Made by a program: the position numbers and the translations under genes
Shown: in pieces, positions 18,556 to 27,049 of the stretch
Position numbering within the stretch: position 1 is the first letter of the stretch
Layout: the number at the start of each line of letters is the position of its first letter
Origin: UBA4742 sp963773335
GTDB lineage: Bacteria; Actinomycetota; Acidimicrobiia; Acidimicrobiales; Acidimicrobilacustridaceae
NCBI GenBank assembly: GCA_963773335.1
Contig: CAVZAT010000004.1
Location: forward strand, 1,426,001-1,490,000
Direction: 5' to 3'
Length of the DNA stretch: 64,000 bases
Notes under the pieces: generated by a model
Seen by the model: the letters and a program-made list of their open reading frames with translations, nothing else
Told to the model about the DNA's origin: nothing
Databases searched by the model: none

Positions 18556-19901
18556 CCGAGTCGGACGACGAGGCCTCAGCCGACGTCTGGGCCCGGCGCG
18601 ACGCCGGATCGGTGTGGCACGGCTTCACCCAGATGTCGAACTACGAGGAGAGCTCACCGGTCATCGTCGACCGCGCCGAAGGGCGCGAGCTGATCGGACA
18701 TGGACGGCCGGCGCTACCTCGACGCCATCTCGTCGCTGTGGGTCACCACCCTGGGCCACCACGTCCCCGAGCTGGACGACGCCCTGCGCGACCAGATCGA
18801 CCGCGTGGCCCACTCCACCCTTCTGGGCAACGGCAACCGGGCCACCATCGAGCTGGCCGAGGCCCTGATCCCGCGGCTGCCGGTGGATCGACCTCACCTC
18901 ATGTTCGCCTCCGACGGCGCCGCCGCGGTCGAACAGGCCCTCAAGATGGCCTTCCAGTACTGGGCCAACCGGGCCCGAGACGCCGGCAACGACCCACGGG
19001 CCACCGGGCGCACCACCTACCTGGCCCTGGGCAACGCCTACCACGGCGACACCGTCGGCGCGATCTCGCTCGGTGCCGGCGGGTTCGGCACCGACATCTT
19101 CGATCCCCTGCGCTTCCCCGTGCTGCGGGCGCCCGGCTACGACGACCCCAACTGGGCCGACGCCGCCATCGACCTGGTCGACCGACACCACACCCGGTTG
19201 GCCGCGCTCGTGATCGAACCGCTGGTCCAGGGCGCGGCCGGGATGCTGGTCACCGATCCCGAGTCGGTGCGGCGAGTGGTCGAGGCCGCCCAGTCCCACG
19301 GCGTGCTGGTGATCGCCGACGAGGTGGCCACCGGCATGGGCCGCACCGGCACCCTGTTCGCCTGTGAGCAGTGCCACGTCCAGCCCGACCTGCTGGTCAT
19401 GGGCAAAGGACTCACCGGCGGCTACCTGCCTCTGTCGGCCACCGCGGCCAGCCGCCCGGTCTACGAGGCCTTCCTGGGCCCGGATCTGAGCGAGTCGACC
19501 TTCTACCACGGGCACTCCTTCAGCGGGAACGCGCTGGCCTGCGCGGTGGCCCGCCGACACCTCGAGCTGGTCGACCAGTGGGACGTGCTGTCCAACGTGG
19601 TGGCCCGATCCGGGCAGCTCGGCGCCGCGCTGGCCGACCGCGTCGAACCGCTCCCGGGGGTGGCCGAGATCCGCCGGCGAGGGCTCATGACCGGCGTGGA
19701 GCTGGCCCCCCCGCCGAGGGCCTGCGCTGGGGTCGGCGGGTGTGCGCCGCGGCCGTGGCCCGGGGGGTGCTGTTGCGGCCGCTCGGTGATGTGGTGGTCT
19801 TGATGCCCATGCTCACCTCGACCGACGGTGAGGTCGACCGGATCGTCGCCGTGCTGGCCGAGGCCATCGAGGCCGTCTGCACGGGAGTCGCCCCGGTATG
19901 A
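18552..19901 (+). CDS. bioA: Adenosylmethionine-8-amino-7-oxononanoate aminotransferase (frame broken)
   Basis: Class III PLP aminotransferase making 7,8-diaminononanoate from KAPA for biotin. Seen are WHGFTQMSNY at the substrate end, YLDAISSLWVTTLGHH, FASDGAAAVEQALKMA, GNAYHGDTVGA, IADEVATGMGRTGTLFACE and VMGKGLTGGYLPLSA with the PLP Lys. The identity as BioA rather than another class III enzyme rests on these motifs plus bioF and bioD in the same operon. Frame changes occur near 18700 and 19720. The GTG start overlaps the kinase stop, and its TGA at 19899-19901 overlaps the next ATG. Confidence 0.87.
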
Positions 19902-20995
19902 CCCGTGCTCGCATGCTGGCCGCCGGGCTGGCGGCCATCGTGCTCGCGTGCGTGGTCGGGGCTCCGGTGGCCGGAGCCGATTCACCGCCGACACCCGCCA
20001 CGCCTCTGCCCCCGTCCGCGGTGGCCGAGACCCGCGACGTCGAGTTCGCCCAGGTGGGCGGCGTCACCCTGACCCTGAACGTGTACCAGTCCGACCGCGG
20101 TGGCACGAACCGTCCTGGGTTGGTCATGGTGCACGGCGGCGCCTGGGGATACGGCAAGGCCAACGACCTCGACGCCGAGGGTGCGCTGGTGGCCCGCGAA
20201 GGCTGGGTGGGCTTCAGCATCAGCTACCGGCTGGCCGACCAGACCTCGAACCCCTGGCCCGACGAGCTGTCCGACGTCCAGCGGGCCGTGCGCTGGGTGG
20301 GTGCCCACGCGGCACGCTACGGCGTCGATCCCTCCAAGATCGCCCTCCTGGGCGACTCGGCCGGCGGTCACCTGTCGATCCTGGTCGGCCAGTTGGGCAC
20401 GGCGACCGACGGCACCGGCAATCCCCTGACCTATGTGGATCCCCCAGTGGCGGTGAAGGCGGTGGCCGCGTGGTCGCCTCCCACCCAGCTGTCGGGGTTG
20501 GCCACGCCCCCCCGCGGCACCAAGCCCCCTGACTGCGGCGCCAACAACCAGTGCACCAACTTCTGGTCCCTGCCCTACGTGTCGCACTTCCTCGGGTGCA
20601 ACCCGGTCAACTGCCCGACCCGCAGCGCCCAGGCCTCGCCCACCACCCGGGCCAACGCCGCCTCGGTGCCCATCTGGTGGGCCAACGCCACCGACGAGCT
20701 GGTCCCGCTGATCCAGGCCGAGCACCTCGACCGGGCGCTCACCACGGCCGGCGTCGATCACCAGCTCGACGTGGTCGACGGCAGCGGCCACGGAGATCAG
20801 AACGCCTCCAAGATCTGGAACGACATGATGGCGTGGCTGGCGGCCAAGATGGGGGTGCCGGTGCCGCCGCCGATCAGCTTCGCCGGGCGCAACCTCCTGC
20901 TGAGCCCCGTCGTGGTCATCTCGGTCATCGTGGGGTTGACCATGCTGATCATCCTGCTGGCCCTGGCGCTTCGCGACGAGGAGGGTGAGATCTGA
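19898..20995 (+). CDS. Secreted, C-terminally anchored alpha/beta hydrolase in the biotin operon
   Basis: A 365-residue esterase of the alpha/beta hydrolase_3 / BD-FAE type. A signal peptide (LAAIVLACVVGAPVAGADS) is followed by the oxyanion motif MVHGGAWGYG, SYRLADQTSNPWP, the nucleophile elbow LLGDSAGGHLS, NATDELVP with the Asp, and GSGHGD with the His. A C-terminal hydrophobic helix (VVVISVIVGLTMLIILLALAL) precedes an acidic tail. Four Cys may form extracellular disulfides. It overlaps bioA (ATGA) and bioF (TGATG). BioH-type enzymes, which free pimelate from its ACP ester, are cytosolic, so this export signal argues against that role. Confidence 0.85.
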   Translation: MTRARMLAAGLAAIVLACVVGAPVAGADSPPTPATPLPPSAVAETRDVEFAQVGGVTLTLNVYQSDRGGTNRPGLVMVHGGAWGYGKANDLDAEGALVAREGWVGFSISYRLADQTSNPWPDELSDVQRAVRWVGAHAARYGVDPSKIALLGDSAGGHLSILVGQLGTATDGTGNPLTYVDPPVAVKAVAAWSPPTQLSGLATPPRGTKPPDCGANNQCTNFWSLPYVSHFLGCNPVNCPTRSAQASPTTRANAASVPIWWANATDELVPLIQAEHLDRALTTAGVDHQLDVVDGSGHGDQNASKIWNDMMAWLAAKMGVPVPPPISFAGRNLLLSPVVVISVIVGLTMLIILLALALRDEEGEI

Positions 20996-22198
20996 TGGCT
21001 GAGCGCAGCGGCCAGAGCTGGGATCGCTGGGCCCGGGATCGAACCGGCGCCGTGGCCGACGCCGGGCAGTGGCGCCAGATCCGCGCCTTCGACGCCGTCG
21101 GCCCACGGGGGATCCTGGCCGGGGACACCCCGGGCGACCCGGCGACGGCCGTCACGTCCTTCGCCTCGAACGACTACCTGGGCCTCAGCGCCCATCCAGC
21201 CCTGGCCGCGGCGGCCATCGAGGCCATCGAGCGCTGGGGAACCGGGTCGGGGGCGGCGCGGTTGGTGGTCGGGTCGCGACCCGTCCACCACGACCTGGAG
21301 GCCGAGCTGGCCGAGTGGCGCGGCCAGTCCGGCGGCGTTGGTGCTGCCCACCGGCTACGCGGCCAACCTGGCCGTGTTGTCCACCTTCGGCGACCCCGGT
21401 GTGCGGATCCTGTCCGACGAGCTGAACCACGCCTCGATCATCGACGGCAGCCGGCTGGCCCGGGCCCAGGTGGCGGTGTACCGCCATGGCGACCCCGAAC
21501 ATCTCGCGGCCCAGCTCGATCAGGCCCGGGCCGACGGGGTGGCCCGCTGCCTGGTGGTGACCGACACGGTGTTCTCGATGGACGGCGACGTGGCGCCGGT
21601 GGCGGCCATCGCCGAGCTGTGCCGGGTCCACTCCGCCCTGCTCGTGCTCGACGAGGCCCACGCCGTGCTGGGCCCCGACCTCGACCAGGGCGAGCTCGAC
21701 GACGTCGAGGTGCTCCGGGTGGGCACCCTGTCCAAGACCCTCGGATCGCTGGGTGGGTTCGTGACGGGCAGCCGCCGCCACATCGACCTGCTGGTGAACC
21801 TGGCCCGGCCGTTCATCTTCACCACCGCGGCCACGCCCGCGGACATGGCCGCGGCCCGGGCCGCGGTGGCCATCGTGTCCGGACCGGAGGGGGCCGCCCT
21901 CAAAGCCCGGCTGGCCAGTCATGTCGAGCGGCTCGCGCCGGGACATCCCTCACCCATCCTGGCCGTGGTGGTGGGCCATGAGGCCGACGCCGTGGCCCTG
22001 GCCGGCACGCTGCTGGCCGAGGGCATCCTGGTGCCGGCCATCCGCCCGCCCACCGTGGCCGCCGGGACGTCGCGGCTGCGGGTGGCCCTGTCAGCCGCGC
22101 ACACCGACGACGAGATCGATCAGCTGCGCGACGCGCTGGCCCACCACGGCTACCCGTCGGCGCTCCCCCCGCAACCCGTGGCCGTGGCCCCCCGATGA
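20995..22198 (+). CDS. bioF: 8-amino-7-oxononanoate synthase (frame broken)
   Basis: A PLP enzyme of the alpha-oxoamine synthase family, condensing pimeloyl thioester with L-alanine to KAPA. Seen are FASNDYLGLSAHP, GTGSGAARLVVGS, LPTGYAANLAVLS, LSDELNHASIIDG, VLDEAHAVLG and the PLP Lys in GTLSKTLGSLGGF. The frame breaks near 21335 at a GGCGGCG run; removing one G joins the halves into about 400 residues, usual for BioF. Its ATG overlaps the esterase stop, and its TGA overlaps bioD. Confidence 0.9.
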
Positions 22199-22860
22199 GT
22201 CGGGAGCGACCCGAGCGACTGGTGGTGGTGGTCGGCACGGGCACCGAGGTGGGCAAGACCTGGGTGGCGGCCGCCGCGCTGGACCGGCTGCGAGCTGGCG
22301 GCACCCGGGTGGCGGCCCGCAAGCCGGCCCAGTCGTTCGGGACGGGCGACACCACTACCGACGCCCAGGTCCTGGGCCAGGCCACCGGCGAGCCCGCCAC
22401 CACGGTGTGCCCGCAACACCGGTGGTACCCGGTCGCGCTGGCCCCGCCCATGGCCGCCGACGTGCTGGGTCGACCGGCGTTCACCCTGACCGACCTGCAC
22501 GACGAGATCGAGTGGCCCGAGGGCATCGAGGTCGGCGTGGTGGAGACCGCCGGCGGCGTCCGCTCTCCCCAGGCCAGCGACGACGGCGATGCCGTGGCCC
22601 TGGCCGGATCGCTCATGCCCGACGTGGTGGTGCTGGTAGCCGATGCCGGCCTGGGCACCCTCAACGCCGTGCGCCTCAGCGTGGCGGCGCTGGCGCCGGT
22701 CCTCGAGACCCGCGGGGACACCCAGCTGGCAGTGGTGCTGAACCGCTACGACCCCGACGACGACCTGCACCGTCGCAACCGCTCCTGGCTGTCCGACCAC
22801 GACGGCATCGACGCGGTCACCACGATCGCCGAGCTGGTGGAGCGACTGGTCAGGACCTGA
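22195..22860 (+). CDS. bioD: ATP-dependent dethiobiotin synthetase
   Basis: A 221-residue protein of usual BioD length, closing the ureido ring of dethiobiotin from diaminononanoate, CO2 and ATP. The P-loop is VVGTGTEVGKTWV. Further family pieces are ARKPAQSF, VVETAGGVRSPQASD and VADAGLGTLNAVRLS. ATG 22195 overlaps the bioF stop (ATGA). It is the last gene of the operon; bioB is not in the window. A copy of the 57-bp repeat follows the stop after 1 nt. Confidence 0.93.
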   Translation: MSRERPERLVVVVGTGTEVGKTWVAAAALDRLRAGGTRVAARKPAQSFGTGDTTTDAQVLGQATGEPATTVCPQHRWYPVALAPPMAADVLGRPAFTLTDLHDEIEWPEGIEVGVVETAGGVRSPQASDDGDAVALAGSLMPDVVVLVADAGLGTLNAVRLSVAALAPVLETRGDTQLAVVLNRYDPDDDLHRRNRSWLSDHDGIDAVTTIAELVERLVRT

Positions 22861-22861
22861 G

Positions 22862-22918
22862 GCGGCCGAGCAGAGCCAACCCGCTCACGAGAGGTCAGGC
22901 GGATGCCGAAGGCGCCCG
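22862..22918 (+). repeat. 57-bp post-stop intergenic repeat, copy B
   Basis: Second copy of the element at 8793-8849 (48 of 57 matches), again directly behind a stop codon (bioD) and between convergent genes. Differences cluster in the two spacers; the three blocks GAGCAGAGC, CCGCTCACG and CGGATGCCGAAGGCGCCCG are unchanged. Confidence 0.65.
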
Positions 22919-22935
22919 GCTGTCCTCTTGCTCGC

Positions 22936-23214
22936 CTACGGCGAAGGAGCTCGACCTTCGGCTTGCTCCTTGGCGATCCAAGCCACCAGACCGTCGACGT
23001 CACCTTCGTCCTGGCCGTCAGCGGTCGAGGCGTAGTAGGTGTCGGCCCAGGCGTCGATCTCGTCGTCGTCGAAACCGTCGGCGCGCAGGCGCGCCCGGGC
23101 CTCGTTGCCCAGCATGCGGGCACCCTCGACCTCGAGCGTGCCCAGCTCCGGCTCGACCACGCCGTCGTCGGTGGGCATGTCAGGGGTGATCGGATCGGGC
23201 TCACCAGCGCTCAT
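22936..23214 (-). CDS. Small acidic hypothetical protein, 92 aa
   Basis: From ATG 23214 (MSAGEPDPITPDMP), a Glu/Asp-rich protein with a helical core that includes GFDDDEIDAWADTYY and GDVDGLVAWIAKEQ. No signal peptide or membrane segment. The pattern of conserved Trp/Tyr in short acidic helices resembles small uncharacterised actinobacterial proteins, but I do not recognise the family. It is monocistronic and convergent with bioD. Confidence 0.6.
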   Translation of the reverse strand: MSAGEPDPITPDMPTDDGVVEPELGTLEVEGARMLGNEARARLRADGFDDDEIDAWADTYYASTADGQDEGDVDGLVAWIAKEQAEGRAPSP

Positions 23215-23412
23215 GGATCCTCCAGGGGATCGGGTTCGGACGGTTCGGGGATCATCGTGACACCTCCGGCCCCACACCGCCCGCCGGTACTTCCAGACCA
23301 CCCCCGGGCTCGGGACCGAACATCGGGCACTTGGCGCTCAACTGCACCCCCGCGGCGGCCGAAAGACTTGCAGGTGACTCCCGCTGCCAGCCGGCGGAGG
23401 GAGGGATAGGAC

Positions 23413-23547
23413 ATGACGAGATCGGAGGAGATCCAGGTGTCCCCGGAGCACGTGAGTCAGGCGGAGACGAACGACGGACCGGCGCGTCTCGCTCCCGGGC
23501 CCGAGCTGCCCGGTGCTGACCACGAACGAGGAGTTCTCGTCGATTGA
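23413..23547 (+). CDS. 44-residue hypothetical peptide, coupled to next gene
   Basis: ATG 23413 opens 44 codons (MTRSEEIQVSPEHVSQAE...) ending in TGA at 23545-23547. The stop overlaps the TTG start of the next gene in a TTGA arrangement, like other overlaps in this genome, which favours a real gene. A purine-rich stretch (GAGGGATAGG) lies just upstream. Polar and acidic; no membrane segment. Confidence 0.4.
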   Translation: MTRSEEIQVSPEHVSQAETNDGPARLAPGPELPGADHERGVLVD

Positions 23548-24728
23548 GCGATGTGTCCCAAGGCCCTGGCTGGTGGCAGGCCTCTGACGGCAAGTGGTAT
23601 CCCCCTCAGGATGCCGCCCGGGCGCCCGCGCCCGGTTGGTGGCTGGCCTCTGACGGCGAGTGGTACCCACCCCGCGAGAGCGAAGAGGCGCCCCACCCCG
23701 GCTGGTGGTTGGCGGCCGACGGCAAGTGGTACCCGCCCAACTCCGACACCGGCGCGGATCCGACGCCCGGCGAACCGGAACCCGGACCGGAGACCGTGGC
23801 CGAATCCGCCTCCGAGGCCCGAGTGGCTCGGGCACCGCGCCGCGTGGCCGCGGTCAGCCAGCACGGCGAGTCCGCCACGGCCGGCGCCCGTGACGCCTCC
23901 GCCCAGATCCAGCGGCGCGACGAGGCCTCACGGGCCGACGCGCTGACCCAGGCCCAGGCCCGGTTCCTGGCCGCCAGCCGTGCGGTCCGGCTCCTCGAAT
24001 CGGACCTGGCTCGCACCCCCCAACCTGCCAAGTCCCCGCGCCGGCTCGATCGTCCCGAGTCCATCGAGCCGACCAGCACGCCGATCAACGAGGTCACCGT
24101 AGCGCCGGCCGACGAGTCGGTCTCCCCGACCATCCAGCTGGCCGATCCGCCGCCGCCGGCGCCCGACGGCCCGTTGATCGAGATCCGGTCCTCGCCGTTG
24201 GGCGCCGACCTCGACCACATCGGTGACCACCTGGTCGTGTTCGGTGATCGACTGGAGCTGCGAGACCGCACCAACCGGATCCGGCGCCTGCTGCAGAACC
24301 GCGACATCACCGACGTGTCGGTGCAGCGCAAGTTCACCGGGGCCGTTCTCACCGTAGAGAGCGGCACCGGTGAGCCCATCGTGGTCAAGGGGATCAAACC
24401 CGAGCAGGCCGATGAGGTCTGTCGCCTGATCCAGACCCGGCTCCGTCACCCACGACCAGTCCCGGGCGCCAGCGACGGCGCCCCGACGACCCCCTCCGGC
24501 GACGCGGAGCGCGCGCCGGCACCGCCGGGGCGTGTCCCCTCTGCCGACGCCGTGTCCAACGCCGCCAGCCGCTTGGCCATCCTCAACCGGGACCGGCTGA
24601 ACGAGGCCGACCTGCTGCGCAAGCTGGCCGACCTGCACCGGGCCGGGGTGCTCTCCGACCTGGAGTTCGAGGACAAGATCGCCCTCGTCGGACGCCTGGT
24701 GGCCGGCGAGCCCCTACTCACCGGCTGA
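23544..24728 (+). CDS. Triple WYPP-repeat / PH-like / SHOCT protein
   Basis: A 394-residue protein. Three N-terminal repeats follow GWW-x-A-x-DG-x-WYPP (GWWQASDGKWYPP, GWWLASDGEWYPP, GWWLAADGKWYPP), a DUF2510-like motif frequent in Acidimicrobiia. A long disordered, charged linker follows. Next is a beta-rich PH-like domain (about 225-305: GDHLVVFGDRLELRDRTNRI), then a C-terminal SHOCT motif (EADLLRKLADLHRAGVLSDL) common in bacterial proteins that oligomerise. No signal peptide. TTG 23544 is preferred because the first repeat begins nearby and it overlaps the upstream stop; GTG 23553 is the alternative. Function unknown. Confidence 0.75.
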   Translation: MSDVSQGPGWWQASDGKWYPPQDAARAPAPGWWLASDGEWYPPRESEEAPHPGWWLAADGKWYPPNSDTGADPTPGEPEPGPETVAESASEARVARAPRRVAAVSQHGESATAGARDASAQIQRRDEASRADALTQAQARFLAASRAVRLLESDLARTPQPAKSPRRLDRPESIEPTSTPINEVTVAPADESVSPTIQLADPPPPAPDGPLIEIRSSPLGADLDHIGDHLVVFGDRLELRDRTNRIRRLLQNRDITDVSVQRKFTGAVLTVESGTGEPIVVKGIKPEQADEVCRLIQTRLRHPRPVPGASDGAPTTPSGDAERAPAPPGRVPSADAVSNAASRLAILNRDRLNEADLLRKLADLHRAGVLSDLEFEDKIALVGRLVAGEPLLTG

Positions 24729-24770
24729 CGGACCTGCTTTGCCCTCTGGCGGGCAAGCCTCCCGGCGGGT

Positions 24771-24783
24771 GGCTCTGCTCCGC
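24771..24783 (-). repeat. Partial match to the post-stop repeat (copy C)
   Basis: On the minus strand this reads GCGGAGCAGAGCC, the first block of the element seen at 8793 and 22862. It lies 19 nt behind the stop of the LLM gene and, like the other copies, between convergent genes. The second and third blocks are not clearly kept, so membership is uncertain. Confidence 0.4.
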
Positions 24784-24801
24784 TACGTGTCGCGTCGGTC
24801 C

Positions 24802-25944
24802 CTAGCCGACGAGCCCCAGCTTCTCGGCCGCGGCCCGCCGGTATCGGCTCGTGCTGTGGTCGGGGTCGTGGTCGAACTCGGGGATGACCTCCGTACCGAA
24901 CAGCTCCACGGCCTCCTCCATCACCTCGTGGGGCCAGGTGGTCGAGCTCGGCCCCATCAGGATCTGGTCGCAGCCCACCGTCTCGAACTTCTTCAGAGCC
25001 TCGATGCACTCGGTGGGGTTGCCCACCACGCTGACGTTGGCTTCGATGCGCTTGTCGATCTCGGCCCGGGTGGGTTCGGCCAGGACCTCGGGCCACGGCG
25101 GGATGCCCTTGGGCCGCGGGAAGGTGTCGAGGTACCGGAACAGCAGGCTGTTGTGGTATGCCGTGCCGCCCCGGGTGACCCAGTCGCGGGCCTCGTCGCC
25201 ATCGGGCAGGCACAGGAACTGGCTCACGACGGCCACGTTGTCGTTCACGAACCCGCCCACCGGGTCGGCATCGGCCACCGCGTTCTTGTACACCTCGATC
25301 AGCGGCGCCATCTGGGCCGGGTTGCCCGCCGTGAAGCACAGCACACCCAGGCCCATCTGGCCCGCCTTCTCGAAGGTCCCCGGGTTGCCGGCCGCCACCC
25401 ACATCGGCGGGTGGGGAGGCACGAACGGCTTGGGCAGGACGGGTCGGCTGGGCATCGAGAAGAACCGCCCTTCGTGCGAATAGGGCGCAGGACCCCACAT
25501 CTTCACGAACTCGCCGATGACCTCGTCGAACATCTCCTTGGTCAGGTCGGGATCGGTGATGCCGAACCCGCCCTGCTCGGTGGTGGACGAGCCGCGTCCC
25601 GTGCCGAACTCGAACCGCCCCGCACTCAGGTGGTCGAGCATGGCCACCCGCTCGGCCACCCGCGCCGGGTGGTTGACCGGCGGGGTGATGTTGAAGATGC
25701 CCGAACCCAGGTGGATCTGTTCGGTCAGCGCGGCCACGTAGGGCAACAGCACCTCGTTGGCGGAGATGTGGGAGTACTCCTCGAGGAAGTGGTGCTCGGT
25801 GGTCCACCAGTACTTCCAGTTGGTGCGGTCGGCAGCCACAGCCAGGGCCACCTCGCTCATCATCCGCTCGTGCTCGGCGCGGCCGGGATCGAGTCCCCAC
25901 AGCCCCTCGGGCACGAACCCTCCGCAGAACAGTCCGAACTCCAT
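24802..25944 (-). CDS. LLM-class flavin-dependent oxidoreductase
   Basis: A 380-residue luciferase-like monooxygenase-fold protein that uses FMN or F420. Seen are the N-terminal strand MEFGLFCGGFVP, TTEHHFLEEYS, GSGIFNITPPVNHPARVAER, LDHLSAGRFEFGTGRG and PPHPPMWVAAGNPGTFEKA. The C-terminal region includes SVVGNPTECIEALK, the substrate-binding side of this family. No signal peptide. A KstR-like palindrome lies 13-26 nt upstream of the ATG. Substrate unknown; relatives act in lipid, steroid or xenobiotic breakdown. Confidence 0.88.
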   Translation of the reverse strand: MEFGLFCGGFVPEGLWGLDPGRAEHERMMSEVALAVAADRTNWKYWWTTEHHFLEEYSHISANEVLLPYVAALTEQIHLGSGIFNITPPVNHPARVAERVAMLDHLSAGRFEFGTGRGSSTTEQGGFGITDPDLTKEMFDEVIGEFVKMWGPAPYSHEGRFFSMPSRPVLPKPFVPPHPPMWVAAGNPGTFEKAGQMGLGVLCFTAGNPAQMAPLIEVYKNAVADADPVGGFVNDNVAVVSQFLCLPDGDEARDWVTRGGTAYHNSLLFRYLDTFPRPKGIPPWPEVLAEPTRAEIDKRIEANVSVVGNPTECIEALKKFETVGCDQILMGPSSTTWPHEVMEEAVELFGTEVIPEFDHDPDHSTSRYRRAAAEKLGLVG

Positions 25945-25956
25945 GGGCGCAGAGGC

Positions 25957-25970
25957 TAGAACACGTTCTC
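25957..25970. promoter_or_regulatory. KstR/TetR-like operator candidate
   Basis: TAGAACACGTTCTC contains 5-bp arms AGAAC/GTTCT around a 2-nt centre, just upstream of the LLM gene start at 25944. It fits the published actinobacterial KstR pattern T-n-n-AAC-n-n-GTT-n-n-A at 7 of 8 fixed positions. No KstR gene is in the window, so the regulator is inferred only from site resemblance. Confidence 0.35.
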
Positions 25971-26043
25971 GTTTGACGCCCAGCCGACTCGGCGCCGTCG
26001 TCCGGCTCCGGGGGCGAGACCCGACTGCGGCGGCGGACCTGGA

Positions 26044-26577
26044 TCAGTGGTTGAGGATGGTCACGATCAGCAGGACCACGCCCAGCATGAGGATGAGCGA
26101 CGTGAACAGCCACAGCCACCGCCGACCGGTGGGGGTGTCCACCAGGTCGATGGTGGCCAGCGTGCGCCGGGTGGTGGTGAGCTGGTCGCTGAGCTTGACC
26201 GACTGCTGCTGCAACGCGGCCAGGGCCGCCTCGGTGGAGACCAGCTGCTCGCGCACCGCCGAGGTGTCCTCCAGCGCCGCCTCCCGAGTGGCGCGCTCCT
26301 CGTTGAGCTGGCGCCGCATCAGACGGTATTGATCGCGCAATCCGGCCACCGCCGCGTACTGGGTCTGCAGCTCCGCCAGCTGGCGCGAGACTGCCCGGCT
26401 GCGGCCCGTGGCGCTCTGGGCCGCCTCGCGAGCCGCGGCGAGCTGCTCCTGCAGCTCGCGGTGCTCAGCCTCGAGCTCGGCCATCTGCTGCATGACCGCC
26501 TCCGTCTCGGTCATGCCCTCCTCGCGGGCCACCTCGCGCACCGACTCCCACCGGATCTGGTCACGCAACTCTCCCAT
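26044..26577 (-). CDS. Tail-anchored coiled-coil membrane protein
   Basis: 177 residues from ATG 26577. Residues about 20-140 form a long coiled coil rich in Glu/Gln/Arg/Leu (MAELEAEHRELQEQLAAARE). A single C-terminal transmembrane helix follows (WLFTSLILMLGVVLLIVTIL) with only two residues after it, so it is anchored by its tail with the bulk in the cytosol. It overlaps the 3' end of the upstream HEPN gene by 17 nt, which suggests the two are made together. Function unknown. Confidence 0.75.
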   Translation of the reverse strand: MGELRDQIRWESVREVAREEGMTETEAVMQQMAELEAEHRELQEQLAAAREAAQSATGRSRAVSRQLAELQTQYAAVAGLRDQYRLMRRQLNEERATREAALEDTSAVREQLVSTEAALAALQQQSVKLSDQLTTTRRTLATIDLVDTPTGRRWLWLFTSLILMLGVVLLIVTILNH

Positions 26578-26998
26578 GCGGTCTAGCTGGCGTGACCCGA
26601 CCGGCGCGGAGCAGGTCTTCGGCCTCGAGGACCACACGAGTGGCGTAGTCCACGTCGAAGGGATGGTCCTCGTCAGGGTGGGCCCAGTGGTTGCGCGCCG
26701 TACGCAGCTCGCTCACGGTGGATCGGATGGGCTCGGCCAGCGGCGGGCAGAAGGCCGGCCCCCACCAGCGGTTCATGACCTCGAGCTGGAAGTGCGGATC
26801 CGACAACGACACCAGGACGTCGGGGCGCTTGCCCAGCTTGGTGGCCGCCATCAGGATCCAGTCGTCGTTCGGGTAGGCCGCCGACATGCGCTCGTCCACG
26901 AACGGAGCCAGGCCCTCGGCCAGGATCTCGAAAGCGGTGGCGACCTGCGCCCGGTAGCTGACACCCACGCGGCCATGTTGCCCGACCGGACCTTCCAT
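26561..26998 (-). CDS. Swt1-type HEPN domain protein
   Basis: 145 residues. From VSYRAQVATAFEILAEGL, the pattern matches the HEPN domain found in Swt1-like proteins, ending in SELRTARNHWAHPDEDHPFD and EAEDLLRA. RNHWAH provides the R-x4-H motif that is catalytic in HEPN ribonucleases. ATG 26998 is the first start; GTG 26968, directly before the domain, is an alternative. It stands alone instead of being fused to an ATPase or PIN domain as in many relatives. It shares 17 nt with the coiled-coil membrane gene downstream. An RNase or toxin-like role is possible but not shown. Confidence 0.65.
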   Translation of the reverse strand: MEGPVGQHGRVGVSYRAQVATAFEILAEGLAPFVDERMSAAYPNDDWILMAATKLGKRPDVLVSLSDPHFQLEVMNRWWGPAFCPPLAEPIRSTVSELRTARNHWAHPDEDHPFDVDYATRVVLEAEDLLRAGRVTPARPHGRVA

Positions 26999-27049
26999 CG
27001 CACGCCATGTCGCACGTCGGGCCGGGCCGGCGCTGGTACAACCAACACC

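Noticed and set aside
19898..20995. BioH-type pimeloyl-ACP esterase
   Set aside because: The protein has a signal peptide and a C-terminal membrane helix, whereas the substrate is cytosolic.
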